Source: an uncultured Pelagibacteraceae bacterium | GTDB lineage: Bacteria; Pseudomonadota; Alphaproteobacteria; Pelagibacterales; Pelagibacteraceae | Assembly (NCBI GenBank): GCA_902532195.1 | Contig: CACAHE010000003.1 | Span: 1-64,000 of the forward strand | Direction of reading: 5' to 3' | DNA length: 64,000 nt | In this document: piece by piece, positions 40,986-49,082 of the stretch | How the letters are laid out: each line of letters opens with the position of its first letter | Numbering within the stretch: the stretch's first letter is position 1 | The notes under the pieces: model-generated | Seen by the model: only the letters and a program-made list of their open reading frames with translations | Told to the model about the DNA's origin: nothing | Database searches by the model: none | Made by a program: the position numbers and the translations under genes

Positions 40986-42418
40986 TAAGCTACTTTTTGT
41001 TTTTTATTTGTATTAATAAAATTTACAATTGACTCTGAAACATCTCTTCCATCTTTAATTGCCCAGACAACAAGTGACGCTCCTCTTATTATATCTCCAG
41101 CAGCAAAAACCCCAGGTATAGAAGTTTGCATAGTATTAAAATCTACTTTTAAAGTACCCCATTTAGTTACTTTTAAATTTGCTTCTCCAAATAAATTGGG
41201 TAAATCTTCTGGATCAAAACCTAATGCTTTTATTACTAAATCTGCTTTAATATTAAAATTAGAACCTTCTAATATTACAGGTTTTTTTCTACCACTATCA
41301 TCTGGTTCTTTTAATTCTATTTTGTCTACATCTAAGCTTTCTATTTTATTTTTTCCTATAAATTTTTTTGGAGTTGATAACCATATAAATTCTACGCCTT
41401 CTTCTTCGGCATTAGCTACCTCTCTCGCTGAGCCTGGCATATTTTCTTTATCTCTTCTATACAAACATTTGACTGATTTTGCATTTTGTCTTATTGCAGT
41501 TCTAACACAATCCATTGCTGTATCTCCTCCACCAATTACAACAACATCTTTTCCTAATGCATTTAGTGTTCCATCATCAAATAGCTTTATTTTATCTCCT
41601 AATCCTTTTTTATTTGAAGCTGTAAGATATTCCATTGCAGGAAAAATGTTGCTCAGATCATTTCCTGATAAATTAACTTCTCTGGACTTATATACGCCTG
41701 TAGCAATTAGAATTGCATCATGTTTTTTTCTTAATTCATTTAATGTAGCGTCTTTACCTACTTCAAAATTATTTATAAATTTTATTCCACTCTTTTTTAA
41801 TAAATTAGTTCTTCTTTCTACAACAAATTTTTCTAATTTGAAGTTAGGAATTCCGTATATTAATAGACCACCATTACGATCATAACGATCATATACAGTT
41901 ACTTTAAATCCTTTTTTTCTTAATTCTTCTGCACATGCTAATCCCGCTGGACCAGAGCCGATAATTCCTATACTCTCATCTTTTTCATTTTTAACTTCAA
42001 TAGGTTTTATCCAGCCCTTTTCCCAAGCATTTTCTGTTATAAATTTCTCAACAGATCCTATTGTTACAGTGCCATGTCCTGATTTCTCAATAACACAATT
42101 ACCTTCACATAATCTATCTTGGGGACAAATTCTTCCACATACCTCTGGCATATTATTTGTACTTTGAGATAATTGATATGCTTCCTCTAATCTACCCTCT
42201 GCGGTTAGTTTTAGCCAATCAGGAATATTGTTACTTAAAGGACAATGAATTTGACAAAAGGGAACTCCACATTGAGAACATCTGCTTGATTGTTCTTTAG
42301 CTTTTTCATTAATAAATTCTTTATAAATTTCATTAAAATCCTCTTTTCTATCGTCTTTATCTCTTTTAGGTGGATTTTGTTGACCTAAATTTACAAATTT
42401 CAACATGTTCTCTGCCAT
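40985..42418 (-). CDS. gltD: Glutamate synthase small subunit
   Basis: A 477-residue beta subunit feeding electrons from NADPH to GltB. The 4Fe-4S ligands are visible as CSQCGVPFCQIHCP and CGRICPQDRLCEGNC; FAD binding is GIIGSGPAGLACAEEL; the NADPH site is VVIGGGDTAMDCVRTA; AAGDIIRGASLVVWAI is the second FAD motif. I set the start at 42418 (MAENMLKFVNLGQ); in-frame upstream ATGs (MNLN, MCNL) lie in a palindromic leader. It is the first gene of gltD-gltB. Confidence 0.95.
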   Translation of the reverse strand: MAENMLKFVNLGQQNPPKRDKDDRKEDFNEIYKEFINEKAKEQSSRCSQCGVPFCQIHCPLSNNIPDWLKLTAEGRLEEAYQLSQSTNNMPEVCGRICPQDRLCEGNCVIEKSGHGTVTIGSVEKFITENAWEKGWIKPIEVKNEKDESIGIIGSGPAGLACAEELRKKGFKVTVYDRYDRNGGLLIYGIPNFKLEKFVVERRTNLLKKSGIKFINNFEVGKDATLNELRKKHDAILIATGVYKSREVNLSGNDLSNIFPAMEYLTASNKKGLGDKIKLFDDGTLNALGKDVVVIGGGDTAMDCVRTAIRQNAKSVKCLYRRDKENMPGSAREVANAEEEGVEFIWLSTPKKFIGKNKIESLDVDKIELKEPDDSGRKKPVILEGSNFNIKADLVIKALGFDPEDLPNLFGEANLKVTKWGTLKVDFNTMQTSIPGVFAAGDIIRGASLVVWAIKDGRDVSESIVNFINTNKKQKVA

Positions 42419-42424
42419 ATTCAA

Positions 42425-42440
42425 ATTCATATATATGAAT
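42425..42440. promoter_or_regulatory. 16-bp perfect palindrome just upstream of gltD
   Basis: ATTCATATATATGAAT reads the same on both strands and ends seven bases before the gltD start codon. It could be an operator or simply part of the ribosome-binding leader; it also contains an alternative in-frame ATG. It is AT-only except for one G-C pair per half, so chance occurrence is possible. Confidence 0.35.
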
Positions 42441-42462
42441 AAATTACACACTTAAAGGACTA

Positions 42463-42485
42463 TTAGGTCATATATATTGACCTAA
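42463..42485. promoter_or_regulatory. Inverted repeat, candidate operator in the gltD-uppP intergenic region
   Basis: TTAGGTCA, seven bases of alternating T/A, then TGACCTAA: two perfect 8-base half-sites arranged as an inverted repeat, 45 bases upstream of gltD and about 110 bases upstream of uppP. The half-site is GC-rich relative to its surroundings, and the geometry fits a dimeric regulator. A nitrogen-responsive factor is an attractive candidate because gltBD is downstream, but nothing in the sequence names the protein. Confidence 0.5.
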
Positions 42486-42597
42486 ATTTGTATTTTATTA
42501 ATATATTTGGGGGTTTTTACCATTTATGCATACCTAGTATGTATTTAAGTAATTGCTTTATTTCCTATATATTTAGTTTACGAACGATTTATCTTCT

Positions 42598-43365
42598 ATG
42601 ATTATATATTACATAGAAATATTGATTTTATCATTAGTGCAGGGTTTTTTTGAATTTATTCCTGTTAGCTCATCTGCACACTTAATTCTTATATCTAAAA
42701 TAAGTGAATTTAATTTTAGATCTTTAGAGGTAGATATAAGTTTACATTTAGGTTCTCTTCTAGCTATCCTTTTTTATTTTAGAAAAGATTTTGCAAATAT
42801 CTTGGATAATAAAAATTTACTATCTTTAATTTTTTTTGGATCTATACCATTGGTGCTAGCTGGTTACTTTTTATATACTACTAACCTGATAGAACACCTA
42901 AGAGAAATAAAAATAATTGCTTGGACAACTCTAATATTTGGAATTTTACTATATATTTCTGACAGATTTAAAGTAGAAAATAGTATTGAAAAAAACCTCA
43001 CATTAAAAAATATTTTATTGATTGGTTTTTTACAAATTCTGTCCTTAATTCCAGGTGTTAGTAGATCTGGCATCATAATAACCGCTGGCAGGTTTCTCAA
43101 TTTTAATCGAATAGATTCAGCTAAGATTTCATTTTATTTATCTATACCTGCCTTAGTAGGTGCTAGTATTTTAGGTTTAAACGATATTTTTGAAAAAGGA
43201 TTTGAATTCACTTACTCGATTTTACTTTCAATATTTTTATCTTTTGCATTTTCTTATTTAACTATTAAATATTTTTTAATTTATATTAAAAATTTTTCAT
43301 TAAATATATTTGTTTATTATCGAATTTTTTTAGCTTTAGTTCTACTAACAATTATTTATAACTAG
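42598..43365 (+). CDS. uppP: Undecaprenyl-diphosphatase UppP (BacA)
   Basis: A 255-residue polytopic membrane phosphatase that recycles undecaprenyl pyrophosphate, the lipid carrier for peptidoglycan and O-antigen. The two family signatures are present: LVQGFFEFIPVSSSAHLIL near the N terminus (catalytic Glu and Ser region) and LIPGVSRSGIIITAGRFLNF with the catalytic Arg. Around seven to eight hydrophobic helices are visible. It is divergent from gltD over a 179-base intergenic region. Confidence 0.94.
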   Translation: MIIYYIEILILSLVQGFFEFIPVSSSAHLILISKISEFNFRSLEVDISLHLGSLLAILFYFRKDFANILDNKNLLSLIFFGSIPLVLAGYFLYTTNLIEHLREIKIIAWTTLIFGILLYISDRFKVENSIEKNLTLKNILLIGFLQILSLIPGVSRSGIIITAGRFLNFNRIDSAKISFYLSIPALVGASILGLNDIFEKGFEFTYSILLSIFLSFAFSYLTIKYFLIYIKNFSLNIFVYYRIFLALVLLTIIYN

Positions 43366-44248
43366 CTTTTTTCATTAAAGGAGCTAGTTGAGAAATTAAA
43401 ACTCCTATTAAAATAAATAAACAACCAATAATATTATTAATATTTAATATCTGACTCAAGATTATCCAGGCTGCCACAGTTGCAAAAACTCCTTCTAGTG
43501 AAAAAATTATAGCAGAGGGAGCGGGTGGAATATTTTTTTGAGCATATATTTGAAGGACAAAAGCAATTCCACCAGATAAAATTCCTGCATAAAGGATTTG
43601 TATTTTTTGATTTAATATATTTATTAAAATAAATTCTTCAAATATAATTGCTAAAATTAAAGAACAAAAAGAAACTACTATTGTTTGTACCAATCCGATT
43701 GTTATTGGGGCATCAAATTCTTTTATGATTTTTCCTATAAAAATTATATGTAGGCTCCAAAATAAAGCACCAATAATTACAAGACTATCTCCAATTCTAA
43801 TTGTTGAGTCTTGGAAATTTGTTAATAAATATCCTCCTAGTACACATAAAAATACTGACGGCCATACGCTCCAATGAATATTTTTTTTAAACATAAAAAA
43901 AACAATAATTGGAACCATGGGTACATAAAAAATTGTGAAAAAGGCTGCATTGGCAACATCAGTGTAAATCAATGCAACTTGTTGAAAAACTGATCCAAGA
44001 AATAAAAAAAATCCAATTAAAATTGAATAAAAAAAAAATCTAAATTTATTTTTTGATATTTCTTTTATTGATTTTTTCCTTTCTATTAAAAAATAAAAGG
44101 GTATTAATGCTAAGAATCCTACAAAAAATCTAACTCCATTAAAAACATATGGTCCAATTAATTCCATTCCCGTTTCTTGAGCGATAAATGTTGTTCCCCA
44201 TATTAAAGTACAAAGTAGTGCGCTGAAAATTGAGGTTGTTTTTGACAT
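43352..44248 (-). CDS. EamA/DMT-family transporter
   Basis: A 298-residue protein with ten predicted transmembrane helices in two EamA repeats. Landmarks are LLCTLIWGTTFIAQETGMELIGPY at the start and AAFFTIFYVPMVPIIVFF in the first repeat, and IFSLEGVFATVAAWIILSQILN in the second. DMT members usually export amino acids or nucleosides, but the substrate here cannot be told. It ends inside the 3' end of uppP (14 bases overlap, convergent) and precedes nothing on its own strand; it lies three bases after aceF. Confidence 0.85.
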   Translation of the reverse strand: MSKTTSIFSALLCTLIWGTTFIAQETGMELIGPYVFNGVRFFVGFLALIPFYFLIERKKSIKEISKNKFRFFFYSILIGFFLFLGSVFQQVALIYTDVANAAFFTIFYVPMVPIIVFFMFKKNIHWSVWPSVFLCVLGGYLLTNFQDSTIRIGDSLVIIGALFWSLHIIFIGKIIKEFDAPITIGLVQTIVVSFCSLILAIIFEEFILINILNQKIQILYAGILSGGIAFVLQIYAQKNIPPAPSAIIFSLEGVFATVAAWIILSQILNINNIIGCLFILIGVLISQLAPLMKKASYK

Positions 44249-44251
44249 TTT

Positions 44252-45178
44252 TTATATTGCTAATTTGTAAGCAAAATTTTTACCAAGATTTTCCTTTAAT
44301 TCATTACAAAATCTGGCTGCTTCCGCTCCATCAATAATTCTATGATCATAGGAAAGGGATATTGGTAAAATAGTACGAACCTGAAAACTATTTTCTAAAT
44401 AAATTTGTTTTATTGATGATCTGCTAACTCCTAAAATTGCTACTTCTGGATAATTTATTATTGGAGTAAAAAAAGAACCTCCAATTCCACCTAAACTTGA
44501 TATTGTTATTGAACCTCCATAAAACTCATTTTTATCAATCTTTAAATTTCTACATTTATCACTTATTTCTAATATTTCACTGCTTAAATCCTTGATATTT
44601 TTTTGATTAGCATTTCTAATTTTTGGAACCATTAAGCCATGAGGAGTATCTACTGCAATTCCAACATGAAAATATTTTTTTAAAGTTATTTTTCCATTTT
44701 CGATATCATCAATAGACGAATTAAATGATGGAAATTTTTTTAATGCATTAACTAAAGCTTTAATAATAAAAACCAAAGGTGTAATTTTTATATTTTGTCC
44801 TGTAAAATTATCTTTTAATTTCATTCGAAAATCTTCCATCTCTGTTATATCTATTTCATCATGATGGGTTACATGTGGAATTGTACTCCAAGATTTATTT
44901 AGAAAAGGAGCTGCTATTTTTTTTACTCTAGGAATATCCTTAATTTCTACTTCTCCAAAATCTGAATGTATAAATTTTATTTCACTTTTAATCTCTTTCC
45001 TTTTTATACTTTTGCCTTCATCACTAGGTCTTAGTTCTCTATAAATATAATTTTTTATATCTTTTTCGGTTATTCGTCCCTGTCTTGCAGTCCCCTTTAT
45101 TTCACTTATATCTGCACCAAGTTCTCTTGCAAACTTTCTGACTAATGGAGTTGTATATATTTTTTTATCATTAGACAT
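44252..45178 (-). CDS. aceF: Dihydrolipoamide acetyltransferase (E2) lacking a lipoyl domain
   Basis: A 308-residue 2-oxoacid dehydrogenase acyltransferase. It begins at once with the peripheral-subunit-binding domain (residues 7-45, TTPLVRKFARELGADISEIKG...GRITEKDI), then a linker and the catalytic domain (about 75-308). The catalytic motif DHRIIDG places His279 and Asp283. There is no N-terminal lipoyl domain, and only six bases separate it from the upstream gene, so none is hidden. It must accept acetyl groups from a lipoyl arm on another chain, most simply the one fused to the adjacent E1. Confidence 0.9.
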   Translation of the reverse strand: MSNDKKIYTTPLVRKFARELGADISEIKGTARQGRITEKDIKNYIYRELRPSDEGKSIKRKEIKSEIKFIHSDFGEVEIKDIPRVKKIAAPFLNKSWSTIPHVTHHDEIDITEMEDFRMKLKDNFTGQNIKITPLVFIIKALVNALKKFPSFNSSIDDIENGKITLKKYFHVGIAVDTPHGLMVPKIRNANQKNIKDLSSEILEISDKCRNLKIDKNEFYGGSITISSLGGIGGSFFTPIINYPEVAILGVSRSSIKQIYLENSFQVRTILPISLSYDHRIIDGAEAARFCNELKENLGKNFAYKLAI

Positions 45179-45184
45179 ATTTTT

Positions 45185-48100
45185 TTAAAGTTTTGTTGGA
45201 ATTGGTTTTTCTGGATCAATACCATATTTTTTTATTGCATCTTTAGCTTGCTTTGATGATATTAGCTGTTCTTTAGCTAAAATACTTAAAGAATACGCAA
45301 CAATATGTTTTTTGTCTACTTCAAAAAAATTTCTTAAATTTTTTCTTGTATCGCTTCTTCCATATCCGTCAGTTCCAAGCGAATAAAAATTTTTTTCTAC
45401 GAAGGGCATTATTTGATCTGAATTAAGCCTTATATAATCTGATGCAGCAAGAATTGGGCCTTCGGTTTTTGAAAGACATTTTTCAACAAAGTTTTTTTTA
45501 GGTTTTTCATCTGGATGTAAAAGATTATATCTTTGGATTTCTATAGCATCTTTTCTTAACTCACTATAACTTGTAACGCTCCATACATTGCTATCAATTT
45601 TAAAATCATTTTTTAATATTTCAGCTGCCTCAATCATTTCTCTTAAAATAGTTCCTGATCCAAGCAATTGAATAGTGGTTTTCTTATAATTTTTAAATTC
45701 TTTAAACAAATACATTCCTTTTAATATTCCTTCTTCAACAGATTTATCTTGGGGCATTGAAGGATGTGTGTAATTTTCATTCATTGTAGTTATGTAGTAA
45801 AATATATTTTCTTGCTTTTCGTACATTCTTTTTAATCCTTCTCTAAAAATAGTAGCTAACTCATATCCAAAAGTTGGATCATATGATTTACAGTTAGGTA
45901 TTACTGAAGAAAGTATATGGCTATGGCCATCTCCATGTTGTAATCCTTCTCCTGCTAATGTTGTTCTTCCTGACGTAGCACCAATTAAAAAACCTCTTGT
46001 TTGATTATCTCCAGCTGCCCATGCAAAATCTCCAACTCTTTGAAATCCAAACATTGAATAAAACAAATATATAGGGATCATAGAAATATCATGATTTGAA
46101 TAAGATGTTCCTGCTGCAATCCAAGATGACATTGCGCCAGCTTCAGTAATACCCTCTTCCAATACTTGTCCCTTAATATCTTCTCTATAAGAACTTAGCT
46201 GTTCTGAATCTACTGGTTCATATTTTTGACCCTCATGAGCATAAATCCCTATTTTTTGAAAAAAACCTTCCATTCCAAACGTTCTAGCTTCATCTGGAAT
46301 GATTGGTACTAAACGTGGTGCTACATTCTTATCTCTTAATAAGTTTGTTAACATCCTAACTAAAATCATTGTTGTTGACATTTCTTTTTCACCAGTTGAT
46401 TTTTTCATATTGCTAAAAATATCTGAGTGAGGAGTTTTAATAGCTTTTGCAAAAGATGATCTTTCTGGCAAGTTACCCCCTAGCTTTAATCTGCATTCTT
46501 TTAAATATTTAATTTCTGGTGAATTTCCAGAGGGTCTATAATACTCAATATTTTTTACCTGCTTATCTGTTAGTGGAACATCAAATCTATCTCGATAGTA
46601 AAGTAAATCATTTTCATCCAATTTTTTTTGCTGATGAGTTATATTTATGCTTTCACCAGATTTACCCATTCCATACCCTTTAATGGTTTTTGCTAAAATA
46701 ACTGTTGGTGTTCCTTTTTTTTGCATAGCTGCGTGGTATGCTGCATAAACTTTATGTGGATCATGTCCACCTCTATTAAGTTTCCAAATATCTTTATCGG
46801 TCATTTGTGATACTAAATCTAACAACTCAGGATATTTCCCAAAAAATTTATTTCTTACATATGAACCACCTTTGGCTTTAAATGCTTGGTATTCACCGTC
46901 TACTGCTTCACCCATTCTTTTTATCAATAAACCTGATTTATCTTTTGCTAGTAGAGAATCCCAATAAGATCCCCAAATTACTTTTATAACATTCCAGCCG
47001 GCACCCCTAAATATACCTTCAAGTTCCTGAATTATTTTTCCATTCCCTCTAACTGGACCATCAAGTCTTTGTAAGTTACAATTGATTACAAAAATTAAAT
47101 TATCAAGTTTTTCTCTAGCTGCTAGTCCAATAGCACCTAAAGATTCTGGCTCATCAGTTTCACCATCTCCTAAAAAACACCAAACTTTTCTTCCCTCATC
47201 TTTTAATAGTCCTCTATTAATTAAATATTTATTAAACCTCGCTTGGTAAATTGACATTATAGGTCCCAGCCCCATAGATACAGTTGGGAATTGCCAAAAT
47301 TTTGGCATCAACCATGGATGAGGATAGGATGATAATCCACCAGGTTTTACTTCTTGTCTAAATCTATCTAATTCTTTTTCATTTATTCTTCCTTCAAGGA
47401 ATGCTCTAGCATACATACCAGGAGCACTATGACCTTGAAAATAAATTAGATCTCCACCAAATTTATTATTTTTTGCCCTCCAAAAATGATTCATTCCTAC
47501 ATCATAAAGTGTTGCTGCAGATGCAAATGTACCAATATGTCCACCTAGTTCGGGATTTTTTTTATTTGCTCTCACTACCATTGCTGCAGCATTCCATCTT
47601 ATTAATGATCGAATTTTTCTCTCCAAATTTTGATCTCCGGGGGATTTTTTTTCTGCTTCGGGTGATATTGTATTTATATAAGGAGTATTCCTCGAAAGAA
47701 TTAAATCAGATCCTTGTTTATATGAATGCTCTATTAATTGTTTAATTATATATTGAGCTCTATGTTTTCCATCTCTCTCTAAGACTGCTGATAAAGACTC
47801 CAGCCATTCTTTAGTTTCAATTGGGTCAATATCTTTTCCGTTTTTTATTTCTATTCTTTTTTCGATAGTTTTACTTTCTTTAGTTTTAATAATTTCTGTT
47901 TCTGTATTTTCCTTAAGAATTAAAGTTTCTTCAGCTTCTTTTATAATTTTTTCTGTATCTGAAGGTATTTTTTCAGGAGTATTATTTTCTTTTTCTGTTT
48001 CAATATTTTTTTTTACTTTAGTATTTACACCAGCTAAGGTTATAAGCAAATCACCTTTGGAGACTTTATCTCCTACCTTGACATTAACATTTTCCACTTT

Positions 48101-48259
48101 TCCATCAAATGTTGAAGGGACTTCTACAGATGATTTGTCACTTTCTAATGTGACTATAGGATCATTTTTTTTAATATTCTCACCAGCTTTAACTAACACC
48201 TCAACTATTTCTACATTTTCAAAATCACCAATATCAGGAACAAATAATTTTTCAGCCAT
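45185..48259 (-). CDS. aceE: Lipoyl domain-pyruvate dehydrogenase E1 (AceE) fusion
   Basis: A 1024-residue protein. Residues 1-78 form a complete lipoyl domain (KLFVPDIGDFENVEIVEV) with lipoyl-lysine Lys42 in LESDKSSVEV, and TLAG at its end. Residues 79-142 are a charged Lys/Glu/Thr/Ile linker. Residues 143-1024 are a homodimeric AceE-type E1: DPIETKEWLESL, the ThDP motif GDGETDEPES to INCNLQRLDGPVRGNGK, RGGHDPHKVYAAYHAA, ADEARTFGMEGFFQKIGIY and GTDGYGRSDTR. E. coli AceE (887 aa) has only the E1 part. It decarboxylates pyruvate and acetylates lipoyl, here apparently its own. The E2 gene follows after six bases. Confidence 0.95.
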   Translation of the reverse strand: MAEKLFVPDIGDFENVEIVEVLVKAGENIKKNDPIVTLESDKSSVEVPSTFDGKVENVNVKVGDKVSKGDLLITLAGVNTKVKKNIETEKENNTPEKIPSDTEKIIKEAEETLILKENTETEIIKTKESKTIEKRIEIKNGKDIDPIETKEWLESLSAVLERDGKHRAQYIIKQLIEHSYKQGSDLILSRNTPYINTISPEAEKKSPGDQNLERKIRSLIRWNAAAMVVRANKKNPELGGHIGTFASAATLYDVGMNHFWRAKNNKFGGDLIYFQGHSAPGMYARAFLEGRINEKELDRFRQEVKPGGLSSYPHPWLMPKFWQFPTVSMGLGPIMSIYQARFNKYLINRGLLKDEGRKVWCFLGDGETDEPESLGAIGLAAREKLDNLIFVINCNLQRLDGPVRGNGKIIQELEGIFRGAGWNVIKVIWGSYWDSLLAKDKSGLLIKRMGEAVDGEYQAFKAKGGSYVRNKFFGKYPELLDLVSQMTDKDIWKLNRGGHDPHKVYAAYHAAMQKKGTPTVILAKTIKGYGMGKSGESINITHQQKKLDENDLLYYRDRFDVPLTDKQVKNIEYYRPSGNSPEIKYLKECRLKLGGNLPERSSFAKAIKTPHSDIFSNMKKSTGEKEMSTTMILVRMLTNLLRDKNVAPRLVPIIPDEARTFGMEGFFQKIGIYAHEGQKYEPVDSEQLSSYREDIKGQVLEEGITEAGAMSSWIAAGTSYSNHDISMIPIYLFYSMFGFQRVGDFAWAAGDNQTRGFLIGATSGRTTLAGEGLQHGDGHSHILSSVIPNCKSYDPTFGYELATIFREGLKRMYEKQENIFYYITTMNENYTHPSMPQDKSVEEGILKGMYLFKEFKNYKKTTIQLLGSGTILREMIEAAEILKNDFKIDSNVWSVTSYSELRKDAIEIQRYNLLHPDEKPKKNFVEKCLSKTEGPILAASDYIRLNSDQIMPFVEKNFYSLGTDGYGRSDTRKNLRNFFEVDKKHIVAYSLSILAKEQLISSKQAKDAIKKYGIDPEKPIPTKL

Positions 48260-48502
48260 AATTCAATTCAATAGTAAACATAACATTAATTTGATAGTCG
48301 ATACATTTTAAACATATTTATATCCTTTTTTCGTCATCGTTAAATGAGTAAATATAGACATGTTAACAAATTTTTTAATTAAAATTAAAGTTTTTAATAA
48401 TAAACAAGACTTAGATGCTAAATTTTGGATACAAAGAGTTTTGTTAAAGAAAAAGTATAAATTAGTTTAATTTTTTAAACATTCATCTATATTAAATCAT
48501 AT

Positions 48503-48579
48503 GGGCTGCTAGCTCAATTGGATAGAGCGCAGAGCTACGGACTCTGAGGTTGAGGGTTCAAGTCCTTCGCGGCCCACCA
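48503..48579 (+). tRNA. tRNA-Arg (anticodon ACG)
   Basis: A 77-base tRNA with encoded CCA. The acceptor GGGCTGC pairs with GCGGCCC (one G-U), the D arm is AGCTCAATTGGATAGAGC, the anticodon stem CAGAG/CTCTG holds CTACGGA (anticodon ACG, decoded as ICG for CGU/CGC/CGA), and the T arm is GAGGGTTCAAGTCCTTC. It stands alone between the aceE promoter region and a mini membrane-protein gene. Confidence 0.95.
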
Positions 48580-48590
48580 AGAAAGGAAAG

Positions 48591-48674
48591 ATGAAAGTTT
48601 CTTTACAAAAATCTGTAATTTACTTTTTTTTATTAGTTATATTTGTATTGTTATTGATCACATTATTAATTTAA
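48591..48674 (+). CDS. 27-residue single-pass membrane mini-protein
   Basis: An open frame of 27 codons: a basic N terminus MKVSLQKSV followed by an unbroken hydrophobic stretch (IYFFLLVIFVLLLITLLI). A good ribosome-binding site, GAAAGGAAAG, ends right at its ATG (12 bases after the tRNA-Arg gene), and its stop is immediately followed by the ATG of the thioesterase with no spacer, as in a coupled pair. Its function is unknown. It may be a real membrane peptide or a leader that couples translation of the thioesterase; a chance hydrophobic frame in AT-rich DNA cannot be excluded. Confidence 0.5.
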   Translation: MKVSLQKSVIYFFLLVIFVLLLITLLI

Positions 48675-49082
48675 ATGAATAAAAAATTTCAACAGATCAG
48701 CTTAAAACCAGGTTTTATGAAACATAATGGTGGTTTATTTTTTCGTAAAATTTCAAACAAAAATTATGAATTTAAAACTAAAATAAATAAAAAACATTTA
48801 AATAGAGCTGGTATAACCCATGGAGGATATATAGCCTCAATTATAGATGCAGGTGCAGGAACGGGAGCTCATAGAGTTACAAATAATAAAGTATGTGTAA
48901 CAATTTCATTAGATATAAAATTTATAGATTCAACCAAATTAGGTGATGAAATTATAGGAAATGTTTATATACAAAAAGTTACTAGGTCTTTAGTTTTTTT
49001 GGTTTGTAAACTAAAAAGTAATAAAAAAATAATTGCTACTGCTTCAGGAGTCTGGAAAAAAACAAATAAAGAATTTGCTTAA
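48675..49082 (+). CDS. PaaI-family hotdog thioesterase
   Basis: A 135-residue hotdog-fold protein. The family core is seen as NRAGITHGGYIASIIDAGAGTGAHRV (about residues 45-70), with the catalytic acid region, then VTISLDIKFIDSTKLGDEIIGN and a C-terminal ATASGVWKK. Members hydrolyse acyl-CoA thioesters such as phenylacetyl-CoA. The substrate is not evident. It overlaps the 3' end of the TRAP permease gene by four bases (convergent). Confidence 0.88.
   Translation: MNKKFQQISLKPGFMKHNGGLFFRKISNKNYEFKTKINKKHLNRAGITHGGYIASIIDAGAGTGAHRVTNNKVCVTISLDIKFIDSTKLGDEIIGNVYIQKVTRSLVFLVCKLKSNKKIIATASGVWKKTNKEFA

Noticed and set aside
44252..45178. Frameshift or truncation explaining the missing lipoyl domain of E2
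   Set aside because: Only six bases separate the E2 start from the aceE stop, and the lipoyl domain is intact and in frame on E1, so this is a rearrangement and not decay.
48360..48470. 36-codon plus-strand frame before tRNA-Arg (begins Met-Leu-Thr-Asn-Phe)
   Set aside because: There is no Shine-Dalgarno, and a second short frame overlaps it; AT-rich DNA produces such frames by chance. A conservation check could revive it.
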